DNA of 64,000 nt from NCBI GenBank assembly GCA_008933995.1, contig WARS01000011.1, positions 18,373,516 through 18,437,515 on the forward strand, in the 5' to 3' direction. The stretch comes from Datnioides undecimradiatus. Taxonomy: Eukaryota; Chordata; Actinopteri; Lobotiformes; Datnioididae. Every line of letters begins with the position of its first letter. Within the stretch, counting starts at the first letter, position 1. The position numbers and the translations under genes were made by a program. Below the pieces are notes generated by a model, which saw only the letters and a list, made by a program, of their open reading frames with translations, was not told the origin of the DNA and searched no databases. Below are positions 35,977-48,221 of the stretch, one piece after another.

Positions 35977-38570
35977 ATGCACCAATATCTGAGTTGTTCC
36001 TCCAACCCTCCTGATCACTTTTAGCCATTTTAGCCATTGATCTAACATATCAACATATTAGCTAACATATTTAATTAAATCCAATCTAAGTAACATCGGC
36101 GTCCAACCTGAACCAAACTGAATGTTTACTTTACGTGGACTTTGCAAAGACTAGCACATGTCAGCTGTGCACTGGACAGTTTAAGGAGAACTGTGCACTG
36201 TTGCACTTCACTGCAGAACGCATCATCCTGCAAATGCATCAGGACGATGCATGCACATAGTCGCGTACATCCAAATCATGTTCCTTTACAACATTTTGGA
36301 TCGTCCCTAGCCGACTTGTTCCAGAAAACATGCATTTCTACATTATGTGCACATTTGAAATCACTGTATAGTCGATAAATATATTCGGTGAAAGAACAAG
36401 AAAATGATTGTTTTTACAGTAACATAATGAAACACACACACACACGAACAGAATTTCTTTTTTATTTACTTAATTTCTTTTTATTTTTATTTTATTTATA
36501 AACGACCTCTACTAGAGCTCCAATCCAATTTTATTCCACATTTCCCGGGTGGAAATTGAAAAAATAAATAAAAGTTACCCCCGTGCATCTTCTCTATGTG
36601 CCATACAGATTTGCATTGGTTGGAAAAAAATCAAATCTGAATTGCAACGCTTTCAGCTTCATTGTGAAAACAGCCTGAGAGAGCCACAGAGGCAGAACTT
36701 AGCAGGAGCAGTCTGCCTAAAATGCAGTTCTGCTGCACAGGAGAGGATCCGCTGCCCCTGGATACTGTGACGTGTCCGCTCCAGTTCCTGCGCTAAACAC
36801 AAGTGGCAGAGGTATATGTGTGTGCGCAGGTTTGTGTTAGTGTGCCTGTTTGTGTTAGCATCCCCGCGTGTGTCTTCAGACATGTGACTTTCCCGTTGGT
36901 GTGCATGGGTTTTGTGTTTGTGTAGGTGATGGAGAGTCCACTCCAGCAGGAAGGCAGAGGGAAATGCATCACTCTAAATAACAGTGCTTAGAGTTGGCAG
37001 CGAGGGAGGGAAGGGTTGCCGAGCCTTTGGGGGATAGTAGGCGGACAAATGCATCACATGCTCTTTCCACAGAATCCACGGACGGCAACCTTTTGCTCAT
37101 ATAAAGACGATAATGAATCAGAGGCGAGATGGATGTCAGAGAGAGACACTTCCCCTCGCCCTGCTCTCCAGCCCAGCAGGTGGTCTCCAGCTTGTGCCTT
37201 GTTTGTCTCTTGGCCCATCGCTGTAGCATGAGTCATTGCCCTTAACATGAAGAGCAAGACAGATGAAACCAGGGCGCATGCATGCATACATACAAGCGCA
37301 CGTTAGCAAACACACACCTCCACGCCGGCCTCCTGCTCGCATCAGGAGCATCGCTTCCTCAGAACACAGCTGCTCCCAGAGGAGCCGAGGGATTCTGGGA
37401 GCTGCTTCTGCTCAGCAGCCGCTGAATTTCAAGAACAGAGGGATGAATAAATAGAAAATCAATGGAGCCTCATGGCGCGAGGATGCAGGGCTATTTTCCC
37501 AATTACGGCAAACGTTGCTCCAAGTCAGTGGTGCATATGAGCCCTTTGCTGAGCCACCTGACATTCAACACAGCGCCTTTGATGTTTCCAGATCTGGTCT
37601 GAGGTTCAATAGCAACTGTGTTGTTTCTAGTGTTAGCACTGGTTTTGCTCTATGAACCCACAAACTTTTGAAATTCAATGAAGTTTAGCTTTTGGGCAGT
37701 TTTAAGTAACAAAATGTACAAATATGAAACTGAAGAGATTGACATTTACAGAACGTTCTGATGTAAAATCAAAAAGAAGGAGAGAGAAACATAAAGTCTG
37801 GACTGGATTTATGTTTCTTAGTTTTTTATGCGGCTGGTTTTGTTTTGTTTTGTCTTGTTTTTCTCTTGCCTAGCTGCACAAGCAACCTGACAAACATCCG
37901 CTGGGGTAAAAGTTGCACCACAAAGGTCATGTCGCAGACACAGCTGCAGCACCCTGGACAACATTGAAACCGTATATTTCACCTGTATGTGTGAGTGAAG
38001 ATGCTCAGACACCAGCTGAACAGTCGAACACGTACCCGTCCAGTCAGAGGCTCGGGGGCTTTGAGGTTCCTTCCATCGGTTATAGAAGAACATTTCATTA
38101 CATTGGGTCATTTACTGCAGAATATATTTATTGTCATCATTACTGTTTAACTTAAAACCTTGAAGTAGACCCTGGATCCAGATCTGGATTCTCACAGTTT
38201 GAGAACCAGCTTCATGTCACGTTTCATCAGAACTGCGATCACTGGCCTCTCACTGATATATTTACCAATGTATCAACGCTATAGTTTCACATCATAGCCA
38301 ATATGAAAGAGTAGAAACTGGTTCTGAACTGAAATGGAGCGGCTGAGACATGAATAATTAGTTGGAGAACTGATGGCGGACATGTCATTTATATGTTAGA
38401 TGATGTTCGGCGGCGTGCTGCTGCGGACCAGTGTGCAGGAGGATTTCAAAACCTCTCTTTCCCTGGGTTTGGATCGGTTTGAATAGTTTTCTCCTGCTTT
38501 AAAGCACCATATGTGAGGAGAGTCACTCTAAATTGGCACTGACAAACAATGTCTCTGGGGATTCGATTGA
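35977..38570. other. No gene seen; possible regulatory patch at 37440-37620
   Basis: Unique sequence with a short CA run near 36434-36446. The patch at 37440-37620 is repeat-free with CCCAATTACGG and GGTGCATATGAG words. It may be regulatory, but I found no clear partner in the right arm. Frames up to 97 codons have no domains. Confidence 0.45.
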
Positions 38571-39169
38571 GTGAATAATAATAAAAAAAAAGAAAAGATA
38601 CCTCTCTGCAGCTTTTTTTTTTTTTGTGAAAGTCACTCTGGAAACTTTCCTTGGGAAGAGCGAACTTTGAAATTCAAATGCGCCGCGTTGTCACACAGCC
38701 ACCGCGGTATGAGGGAAAAAAAAAAACTCCAAGCACAGACAGAGACTAGACAGCACGCCGTCGTCTTTCTTCAAATGCAGCCAAAATAATTGAAAGGAGT
38801 CCCTCTGAGGACAGATCATCAATTTTTTTTTTTTTTTTTTTTACAAGATCTGCGAACTTCGCCAGCTTTAAAGTGGCCTTGACAGCAGCGGGGAGAACGC
38901 TCCTGTTTTCCCATCTGTGATGCAAAAGGCGGTTCAAATGGCTGCTAAAACACGGCAAATGGCGGCGTGCGGCGCGGGTTGCTTAAAACGGTCCCGGAGC
39001 GCATCTCTTCAACCGCTCCCAGCTGAGAAAAATGCATGAGTTTCTGGCCTAATTTCAGGTGGAGTACGCCGCAAACGGGCCCATCTCTGTTTGTAAAGCA
39101 TCCCAGACATTCCCTTTTCTCCTCAAGTGCTCTTGTGCTACAGCGCAGCGGCGTGTGTTTCAGCGGCAG
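38571..39169. other. No gene seen; homopolymer runs
   Basis: A/T runs lie near 38581-38590, 38612-38625, 38716-38726 and 38823-38842. The part at 38850-39169 is repeat-free and moderately GC-rich. Confidence 0.5.
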
Positions 39170-39600
39170 CTTCACGGCTGTTTTCTTTTAAGAGTCAATT
39201 GAAGACGCCCATCAAGGCTAACTACTTGTAATGAAGGCCGTTTCTGCCACTGACTTCTTCAAATTCGGCTGCAATCGACGCTGAAATTGCATCGCTTTGT
39301 GGTTTTTCAAGTCGACCGGCCTCGCTGAACAATGAAGTCATCAAGTGAACGTTTCACTTTACAAGAAATTTCTTTCTCTGCTGAGCAGCGATCGCTCACC
39401 GCTGCTCAGCAGTGGGCATTTAGCTCAGTGCCATTTCAAATCCAATATGAACCATATGACTAATAAGCTCCATTCCCCTCGCCGTCCCGGGTAAGAGATA
39501 TGAAAATGAGTTACTGCCGATATTTTCATAATAACTGTGTCAGCGATGTCTAAACCTCAATGACGGCTACACAAAGCCCGGCTAATGCATGCAGTCCTGT
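39170..39600. other. Candidate conserved non-coding block containing a perfect hairpin
   Basis: Repeat-free block with ATTGAAGACGCCCATCAAGG, ACTAATAAGCTCCATT and GAAATTGCATCG words. It contains a perfect 13-base inverted repeat (39378-39390 and 39400-39412, arms CTGCTGAGCAGCG) with a 9-base loop. The stem is too short for a typical microRNA precursor. The function is unknown. Confidence 0.32.
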
Positions 39601-39617
39601 CGAATTAGCGGTTTCCC

Positions 39618-39810
39618 TTAAAGGTCCAGTGTGTAGGATCCAGAGAGATCTAGAGGCAGCGGCGTATGAATATAATACTCATAACTATGTTTTCATTCTG
39701 TGCACGTTCACCTGAAAATGGGAATGATAAAGCAAACCCTGCATATCTACGTAAGGACTGACCTGCTTCCAAGGACTCCGCCATGTTTCTACAGTAGCCT
39801 GGAGCAGACA
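39618..39810 (+). mobile_element. MITE-type element, left end only
   Basis: Begins TTAAAGGTCCAGTGTGTAGG, which I recall as the terminal inverted repeat of a very common teleost non-autonomous DNA transposon. The interior also fits (GAATATAATA, CATAACTATGTTTTCATT, CACCTGAAAAT, GCCATGTTTCTACAGTAGCC). The matching right terminal repeat is absent, so this copy is truncated. It has no coding capacity. Confidence 0.7.
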
Positions 39811-40439
39811 GATCAAAGATCTTTCTTGTTCTTCAGGGGTTTCTCTATTATATCATGGCTGCTGCATGCTTTTAATATTACCTGCTTTTACACCAATACG
39901 GCAGAGGTGAATGCCGCTCACAGCGTTGCTCTGTGGATCATCCAGAGTAACGGAGACACCTCTTCTGAAAAGAGATGCTGGGGTTCCATTCGATGTACCA
40001 GATTTCATCAAGGTAATCCACTCAGGCCCGCTGCCGCTTTCCAGGGCGCACATATTACAAGCAAACAATGAAACGTATCAAATAATAGTCTGTCAGTCAG
40101 GTGCAGCAGCACCGGGATGTCAGGGTCTCAGACTCTAATTTAAATGCTTTCGCTGCCAAACTTGCAGCCATCAGGTTGAGATTCCAGACGTTTTCTGGCT
40201 CGGCTTCAGGTCGCGGGATTTTTGCAACGCTGGCTATTATGAACGTCTGCAGTGACAAGTATGCTGCTCTCTTTATGAGTCCTAAAGCACAGTATCGATG
40301 CTTATCTGAACTCACCTTGTCTAATGAGACAGTTGTGGCCTTTGGTTACAGGGACTAACACATCTAACAGCTTCCCTCGCATCTACCCTACAAGTTTAGA
40401 CATCTACAAGACTAAATCCAGCTTTGTGTGAGAGCTTGC
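39811..40439. other. No gene seen
   Basis: Unique sequence. The frames at 39853-40358 on both strands overlap and have no domains. Confidence 0.5.
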
Positions 40440-40960
40440 AAAGCCAAGACAAGTTTATTTTAAAAGCCCCATGCAGACACAACACAAAGTGCTTTACAGG
40501 GGCATAGAAATACATTTGCATTGGGAAAAGATTAAAACTGCATTTAAATGACAATGAAAAAACAAAAATCTTGAAAAAGGAAATAGTAAAGTTTGAGGAG
40601 AAGCAGCATTTAAAAGACAGTAATAACGATAATAGCAAATATTCAGAATATCTACATACTAGAAAGATGTTATGTATGTTATTTACTGGACAGCCACAGT
40701 AAAATAATATTTTAAGCCCTGATTTGAGCGAGCTATGGTCTGTTTCAGCAGGCCTCAGGTATTCAGGAAGCTCGTTCCACATATACTCGTTCCACGTTGT
40801 TTGGTTTCTGGGACGGCTGAGTAACCCTTTTGTATTTGACCTGAGGGGTCAGGGATGTGCTGTCATGTACCAGTGAACTGCGCATATATCCAGGCCCAGG
40901 TTAGTTTGTATGGTAAATAATTAGATTTTGAAATATGTCTCTTGACACAAAGAAACCACA
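40440..40960. repeat. Old interspersed teleost repeat, family unnamed
   Basis: The sequence contains phrases I recall from a widespread teleost repeat: AAGTTTATTTTAAAAGCCCC, ACAAAGTGCTTTACAGGGGC, CAGCAGGCCTCAGGTATTC and GCTCGTTCCACATATAC. The middle is A-rich and decayed. I cannot assign its class. The 128-codon minus frame at 40396-40782 lies within it. Confidence 0.55.
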
Positions 40961-41539
40961 AATTGAAATGCACTCTGCTGCGTTCAGATGACAGACGACA
41001 GCTGACTGCTCGTCTCGGGAAGGCTTGATGCCTTCACTCCACATAAAACTATATGCTTCGCTGCCAGGTTGCGTCACTCTGCAGCTCTCTGCAATTTATT
41101 TAACTTTTAAGATGTTTTTCTAATATAAAACAAAACCTCAAGTCAATGCAAATCAGATGTTTCGAACGTGTCTCAGGTGGCATCACGTCAGGGCGTAAGT
41201 ACAAGGTCTGGAGAAGATGCATTGTGGTGCAATAGTGCAGGCTAATTTAAAACAGTTGTTGTAATATAGGTATAAGGGCGGAATGTGTGATGTACGGATT
41301 TACAGACCAGACTAAATACCAGCCATTTGCACAAGTCAGGACGGTCTTCAGAGTCCGGCCCGTCATGAATCACGCAGCTCAGCGCGTTCGCTTCCGTTCG
41401 GTTGGACTGAGGCTGCAAACTCACGCAAAACCAAACATCTGCATGGCTACCACCGAAAGCTCGACGCACAAAAACAACCAACTAAAACTCTTTTGTTACA
41501 GAGTCTCACGCTTTCAATTAGTTTAATCAGAAGATTCGA
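40961..41539. other. No gene seen
   Basis: Unique sequence inside the left arm. Two opposed 79-codon frames have no domains. Confidence 0.5.
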
Positions 41540-41735
41540 GGTGACTGTCCGCTGCCCCGGCAATTAATGAGAGAGGTCTCGAGAGCTGCTGAGGCAGATC
41601 CCGAGGCAGGGCTGTCCACTTTATCTTAGCGTATATAGAAACATAGAGCACAGGCAATGATTTAGTGCCTGGGCTCCTGTGAAAGGTCACAGCTATTCAT
41701 ATTACAGTGAAAGACCTCCCATGAGAGCGTCGTAC
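41540..41735 (+). repeat. Inverted duplication, inner island, left copy
   Basis: Pairs inverted with 48222-48416 along its whole length. The best blocks are GTCCACTTTATCTTAGC within 41611-41630 (a perfect 20-base match to 48317-48336), CTGAGGCAGATCCC at 41589-41602, GCAATTAATGAGA at 41560-41572, TGATTTAGTG at 41658-41667 and AAAGGTCACAGCT at 41682-41694. The order and spacing agree. GATA-type, homeodomain-type and nuclear-receptor half-site words are the parts retained, as expected of an enhancer. Confidence 0.88.
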
Positions 41736-42526
41736 TGTATCACTGAGTAACATGTACGGCTAACGCCTTTCCATCAGCTCGCTCACAGCTGCCTGAAGGT
41801 GGGTCTGAAGCCACGGTGCAATCCAGCAGGGTTTGTGTTTGTGTGTGTGTGTTTTAGTGTTTGGAAGCAGCTAATTATGAAGCGTTTGATATACTGTAAA
41901 TCCAGTTCTCCCCCCAAAAAAAAAAAAAAAAATGATTGGCAGCTCAGAAATTAGAACAAATTATTACACAGCTTTGTTGTTTTGATTGCCAAGTGAGCGC
42001 CCGCTGAGGTCTGAACAGACTGAATCCAAAAAAACTGAGACCTTGGTGATTTCGTTGATCTGGCTTCAAATTAACAGGCATCAACACGTTTTTTTTAAAA
42101 AAAATGGGAAAATTGGTGTTGGCGCACACTGAACTACACAAAGGACACAAAACTTTACGGAAGAGCTGAAACTTGTAAAACTAAACATCAAAATGATGCG
42201 CGTCACGCGAGCATCTTTTACCCCAAATAACACGAACTGAAAAATAAAAAAGAAATTCAGTCCTTTTGAAAAATATCACTCCCGGTATAATTTGTTAAAT
42301 ACACAATTAAACCTTTTATAAAAGATCTATTGTTGTTTACCACACTAAATTAGGAAAGCAGTTTCAGTTAGAGGCTGATGCGCGCCTTATTTACATAATT
42401 ATTATTATTATTATGTCACTTTGTCTGAAACCTGTTTTTCTTAAGATTTCATCTCTTTTATATATTTAATCATTTTAATTCGCTAATGTCGTTTTAAACA
42501 TCACAACATATTCGATGAATCTGGCG
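41736..42526. other. No gene seen; left side of central spacer
   Basis: A TG-rich stretch at about 41834-41850, an A run at about 41915-41932, and an ATT run near 42399-42413. No gene. Confidence 0.55.
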
Positions 42527-42712
42527 TCAAATTGGGCGCAGACATTCGTGGTCCCTGGAGGATGAACCCTAATGACTTTGATGATCCACTAGACCTTCCT
42601 CCAAGCGCCACCATGAGGCTGACATTTGTGGTTTCTAGTGAAGTTACTCACTGGATCTACATGAAACTTCAGACGTGTGTTCCCCTCGTAGCTTTTCATG
42701 ATTCCCAGAGTT
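42527..42712 (+). repeat. Interspersed teleost repeat fragment
   Basis: Phrases such as GCAGACATTCGTGGTCCC, GGATGAACCCTAATGACTTT, AAGCGCCACCATGAGG and CATTTGTGGTTTCTAGTG closely resemble a repeat I recall as frequent in teleost intergenic DNA. Its class is unknown to me. The 60-codon frame across it is not a gene. Confidence 0.6.
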
Positions 42713-43634
42713 GATCCGGTCTAGTCCCATCATTGGGTACGTTGGCCTTGCTAACTTTAGCACTTAGCTGAGAGTACAGAAGTGCTTGGGTGGCAAGAGA
42801 CTGTTTCATGTTGAGTTTTGATCTCATTTACACAAATGTCTCAAACGGTGTTCAAACCCAGAGAGCATCTGCAATTTGATTCAAGGTAATGGTCCGTTTC
42901 AGTCGGTCGCCCTATCACCTTTAGCCCTCTGCTTGCTGTAGTTTACAGGGAAACCCAGGAAACAACAGACCTTGTGTCCAAAGTACCTGCCTCTTTTCTT
43001 AAAATGTATGAATGAATCATGGATTGATGTTGAATCTTAAACTAATTACGGTATCTACATTTCTAAGGGCTCGTTATACACAGTGTTTTAATTCTGAAAT
43101 CCATTTTTTAACCACTGACCTTGTTGTTAAACTGCAACGAAACCGCACCTCTGCTTTGTCTTTATACACACTATGTGATTAAATTATCACCGCTCTGAAG
43201 GACTGCGCAGCCCATTTCTTGGAGAAACAACAAGCTGGATTAGGTGAGACCAAGACACAGCGGTACCTGATCCCAACCATATTATTTTCATGCTGAGAAC
43301 CCAATTATCTGACTGCTGACGCTGACGCTGACCTGACCTGTCAGCCCTGCTTCGTCACGTTTCCCTTTTTTCCTGGGGAAGATTTTTTTCCCTCCCTCTT
43401 TCATTTGTGCATTTGTGAGTTTTTTGTCTCCCTCAGGTTGCGCAGACTCAACGGGAAGCGGATTTGACGGTGACCTGCGCAGCGTTGCCGTCTCGCTAAC
43501 GGTCCTCAGACACGAGCCAAAAATAATCTGAATGTCTGGAGCTGGTTAATGAGGCACTCCGCGGACAGGCTCTGTAATGCTGAGACCACCCGTGGATTCC
43601 TGGGTACAGCCAGTCACTGCTGTGCTGGGGAAAT
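42713..43634. other. No gene seen; central spacer
   Basis: Unique sequence. The part at 43430-43620 is repeat-free and might be regulatory, but it has no convincing partner across the axis. Confidence 0.5.
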
Positions 43635-44022
43635 ACTGGTATATGGAAGCTGATCCAGAGCTGGAGGTATGTTGAGGCTTTCTTTGGGTGCGACCAGGAT
43701 GGATAGGATCAGGAATGAGCACATTAGAGGGACAGCTCTTGTGAGATGTTTCAGAAGATAAAGTTAGAGGCCAGGTTGAGATGGTTTGGACATGTTCAGA
43801 GGAGGGGCAGTGAATATATTGGCCGAAGGATGCTGAGGTTAGAGCTGCAAGGCAGGAGGTCTAGAGGAAGACCAGAGAGGAGGCTTATGGATGTAGTGAA
43901 GGAGGACATGAAGGTAGCTGGTGTGAGGGAAGAGGACACAGAGGATAGGGTGAGATGGAAGAAGATGATTCACAGTGGTGACCCCTGGAGGGAACAGCTG
44001 AAAGGAAAAGAAGAAGAACAGA
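43635..44022 (+). mobile_element. 3' end of an RTE-like LINE, truncated
   Basis: The plus frame at 43746-44027 encodes the typical C-terminal end of a non-LTR reverse transcriptase polyprotein, with LRWFGHVQRR, GRRSRGRPERR, MDVVKEDMKVAGVREED and WKKMIHSGDPWREQL. Just upstream, in another frame, GATRMDRIRNEHIRGTAL is the preceding conserved part, so one frameshift lies near 43755. The element ends in a short GAA-rich tail at about 44006-44018. The reverse transcriptase and endonuclease parts are missing, so this is a 5'-truncated, dead copy. RTE (Rex3/BovB-like) is my best clade guess. The class, a non-LTR retrotransposon, is firm. Confidence 0.85.
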
Positions 44023-45522
44023 GTTGAACCATGATCCATACTGAATCTGACTCACCACAGATCGACAGACGCGTACTGTGTTTTGCTATGAAGCCCAGGG
44101 ATTGGTTGAGAAAAAGCTGCGAGGTCACATGAAGGGGAAATGTTGAATCCTGACCAATCAGACAGGGATTCTCACAAAGTGCAGTGTCAGTCATGGCAAA
44201 CAGCAAAGCGGTAGAACATGAAAATCCTCCTTATAATGGATTCAACTGCATGTTTGCAACGGGCATGGCCGGCGGCAACATGGCCGCCAGTGCTGAGCGC
44301 TGACCTGAGTTTCAGAGTCATCACAGCGGCAGACGTATGAAGATATGAAAGCTTCGTGCACCGTGTGGAAGAGCTGGACAGGAGGTCAGACACAGGAACG
44401 GCATGGAGTACCTGTAGATTTTCAAAATAAAACACCCTGCGCAGACTCACGATCAAAACAGAAAAACATTTTGTAGCTTATTTACCAACGATACAAGCAC
44501 GAAAGTCAGGCGAAATGCGACCAAATCAACAAAATCTGAGAGGTAAACAGTTTTTTTTATTCCTTTTTGCTTTCATTTTTGAAAAGCAATGCAATCTGGG
44601 TTTTGTGATCAATTACGTCCCTAAAAATCACCACAACCTAACTAGTAGTTGGTTAATAAATTAGTTTGAAACATTTTATTTTAAGGTAGATTTGTGCCCA
44701 GTTAATTAGACAAAGAGCAAAAAATAAAATATACAGTGTGCCACGCAAACATCAGATGATAAGGGAGTCAGTGCTCCTGAAATGTGCAGGAAAATGTTGC
44801 TTATCAGAGCAAAATAGAAAGTTCCCACCCAAGCATGAGATGCTGCATCATTTCATGTGCAAACTAAGCAATCTAATTTAAAGGGTTTTATGAGGTCTTT
44901 TATAGGTCCAGCAAGTTTCATGATCCGCGAACCATGAAACCCTTTCAAAACTCACAGTGGAATTTCCAAACTGCATGGCTGTGCATGTGAAATTAAGTTT
45001 TCCCTCCCCCGCCGCCTGCGTTTCTGAACGCGCAAGGTTTTCATCTGACAGGCCCGCGGTGCCGCCGATGCTCTCTGTGACACCGACAGATAGCGCCAGC
45101 CAGGTTCAGCCACACCTGCTGGTGTTTTGTTGCAGTTTTTCAAATCATTTAAAGAACAGAAAGTTCTTTAAAGATCAATTTTCTCTCTAATTCCCGTGGA
45201 CTAGAAAGCGGGGAGTCGGCGAAGAAAGCGAGAGACGAGGGGAAGGGAAAAAGCGCGTCTTTGCGGGGAGCCTCTTTGAAAACTTCGACCCGTCGATTGG
45301 CAGGATGCGATGATGGTGTGTGAGTGCCGAAGCGTGCTCCTGGGTTTTAGATAATAGTGGGACTGGGTTCCTCTGAATCAAAGTTTAAAAGCTGTTTGTG
45401 CAGTTTTGTCGCAGGCTCAAGCTGAGTGCACTATCAGCTCAGTGCAGACACTTACATGGTCACATTCACACGTCTGCTGGCTTTTACAAATACCTTAACA
45501 TTTCGTACACACAGACTCTGCT
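44023..45522. other. No gene seen; contains the duplication axis
   Basis: The midpoint of the inner islands falls near 44980. I see no palindrome or gene at the axis. The surrounding sequence is unique and mixed, with a GC-richer part at about 45000-45110. Confidence 0.5.
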
Positions 45523-45542
45523 ACACACACACACACACACAC
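45523..45542. repeat. (CA)n microsatellite
   Basis: CA run of about nine units. Confidence 0.9.
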
Positions 45543-45649
45543 AGATATTGACATAACGTGATGCAGTAAACACTGTAAAGGTTTGCTTTTCGTTTTGCTT
45601 CCAGGGCACGCCTTGCATACAGCACATTACACTGTAAAAAAAATCTCAG

Positions 45650-45799
45650 TTCATCTACCATGCATGTTTTTGGGTGTTGGGAGGAAGCCGGAGCAGCCAT
45701 GAGGTCCTGGCTCAACACAGAAAGGCCCCAGTTGGGGATCGAACCTGAGATGCTCTCGTTTGGAGGTCAGGTGCTAACCACGAAGCCACTGTGCCGCCC
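45650..45799 (-). mobile_element. 5' fragment of the tRNA-headed SINE, minus strand
   Basis: The right end reads (minus strand) GGGCGGCACAGTGGCTTCGT, then GTGGTTAGCACCTGACC and a B-box-like AGGTTCGATCCCC, as in the copy at 35648-35962. The body continues through GGCCTTTCTGTGTTGAGCC, GGCTTCCTCCCAACACCC and ACATGCATGG, and then stops. The L2-like 3' half is missing. It is an independent insertion of the same family. Confidence 0.8.
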
Positions 45800-46784
45800 T
45801 ATTTCAATTCAGCTCAATTTATCATTTAATGGGGTATGAAAATGAACAATTTCTAACTGAAACTAAAACTGGAGCAATGATCTGTCTCAAGCACAACAAG
45901 TCCTCCAAACCGAACGATAAAAGTCGTCTGTCGTTGCCTCTTTCAGTCGGGACGACTTCACTCATCAGTTCCCGACAAAACACACGTTTTAGGCCTTCAA
46001 ACAAGCAATCAGCTGTTTGTTTAGTATATTTAGATTTAAATCGTTCAGCCTAATTGTTTTTTAATATCTAACCAAGAAAAATCACGTTTAATATTCTATC
46101 GAAAGGTGTTATAACAAGAAATGTTAGATAAAGTTATATCACGACTTCTTTTAAGTGTCCTTTTACGCAGTTTTGCTTAACTCGTTGAGTTTAGGGATCT
46201 TCTTTAGGCGAAGCGTGAACCTCATGACCTTCAGAAGGAAAGTCTTTCCCACCCCTGAGCAAAAGAAAGGAGCAACTTGACAAAATCGCTTTCCTGTGTA
46301 TCTCGTCAGTTATATCTCACCGGCAGGCCATCTCAGATGACCCCGGATGACTGATCTATATCCCATGAAAGAGGCCGCAGAATAAATGGTGTCCCGTGCT
46401 CATTTAACAGGCAGCTGAGATCGATGGCAGCCGATCAAAGAAGGAGATAAAACAGGAGTGGTCAATCGCTATGGAGCCTTTAATGTCGACTGAAGGTTAC
46501 CCCATTACGGCTTTGCTTTCAGTCTGCAGAATATGAACGAATCTTGGGTTTCTGTTGAAATTCTCCACAAAACGCACATGTTGCTCTGAAAGGGCACGTG
46601 TTGTTTGGTTGGGCTTCCATTATAAACAGTGTCAAACTGTTAAAACCCTGCCGCACTATCAACCATCTGCGCTCGCAGTGTAGATGCTGCAGCCTGAGGC
46701 GCTACCAAGATCTCAGTGCAATCAAGACTTTTTCTTACCAGCATGTAGCCTCGTTTAGCTGCTGTGGAATTACCCTCATATAAC

Positions 46785-46786
<2 letters not shown>
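45800..46786. other. No gene seen; possible regulatory patch at 46290-46560
   Basis: The patch is repeat-free, with GATGACTGATCTATATCCC and CATTTAACAGGCAGCTGAG words. Only faint, unconvincing similarity was found to 43540-43560 on the other side of the axis. Confidence 0.45.

Positions 46787-46822
<36 letters not shown>
46787..46822. repeat. (TG)n microsatellite
   Basis: Perfect TG run of about 18 units. Confidence 0.95.
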
Positions 46823-46826
<4 letters not shown>

Positions 46827-48221
46827 CCTGTGTCTCATGGTCATTACATTAAATGGATTGCAAAGCATTCCTGAGAGGGTTTTCCTCTTAAAAGCCGGAG
46901 AGTTGTCCCCGTTTTATGGCGTGACGTGAGTGGTGCTTTGATGAGCGTGCTGGGAGTCGACTGACCCTCCTTGCTGCCGTGAACGAGACTCCTACCATGA
47001 AGCAGCGGAGGAGCAGCAGAAGCTGAATGTCAACGTTAATAGCTTCATTATCTCCACGGCATCTGATTCGTTCACAAAAGCTGATCTGTTTGAGTTAAAT
47101 TGCCCTAACAGCTTTCTATACAGACAGATCTGTCTTGTTTCACTATGGTGACTGAACTCCTGCATACGACTCTTTCCCCGACACCTTTAGACCAAACGAA
47201 AACTTTAATCAAGTAGCTGGAATCTGCAAAACGTTCCAAACATGTGCTGGACTGTAAACTGGAATGAGTTATTTAGGCTCTTGTGTCGACAAACACGCCC
47301 TGGATTTCGACTCACCATAGAGGGCAGCATCCATGCTAATGCCAGCAGAACGGGACTGATGCCGTCCGTGGGCTGGCGACTATTTGTCAAAAAGCCAATT
47401 TAAACCAATTTTGGGAGCTTTGCTACCGTCTCTTCCCGTTCCTCTCTCACAGGACTCATTTTACTGCCAATCTTTTGTTCGACAGGACTGACTCCTCGCC
47501 TGGGTTGCAGATCGTCAGTCTTGACGGGGTTTGTACCTATCGTGTCGTCTTTTCGCGCAATCATATCGATTTGCCATTACCCAACAATTATCACTGCATT
47601 TCTACATATGTAAAAATACCTAATGTTATAAAAATATAATTGGCCTTTCTATGGCGTATATAGAGTAAATGGTACCAGTACTAAGCTCCCATGAGTTCTT
47701 CTTCTTACACAGGCATGTTTCTGACGTTTTTGAAAAAGCATTTCCAGTGCAAACGCTCTATGAAAACCTGCACAGTCTACATTTACGGCCTTGGAAGATA
47801 CTTTCAAACTCCTGCCAAGAGAAGAAGGCAGCGACAAAGCAGCACATGCTGTCGGTTGGTTCTGAAAACTTTTTGTTTCGTTCACCTTTCATGATTGTCA
47901 GGCTCTTGCCTTTCCTCGTCTCGGAAAAAGGGTAAATTGCCAGCGCCTGTGTTTGTTTTAGCCTCGCTCGTTGTTTCATCTCTGCTGATAGCTGGAGTTT
48001 AGACGTTAGCGAGGCATGTCTGCACCTCTACAACTGCAAAAAACAAAAAGTCAAAGTACACTTTGTGTCTGAACGATGCATTGCCTAATGCGTGTCACAG
48101 CAGATGGTTGTAAAAGCTGTAACTTAAGTGGGAAGAAAACTAAAGCGTGTCAGAAAAGAAAAATGTTAATGTTAGCCATGGAGCATGCAGAGTCAGCCCC
48201 CATTACTCTTTGGTGGCTTCA
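46823..48221. other. No gene seen; right side of central spacer
   Basis: Unique sequence. Overlapping frames at 47649-47979 on both strands have no domains. Confidence 0.55.

Noticed and set aside
43540-43640. Possible fifth island pair across the axis (with about 46320-46450)
   Set aside because: Only a short CTCATT-AAC-AGCT similarity, no better than expected by chance. Not counted as evidence for the duplication.
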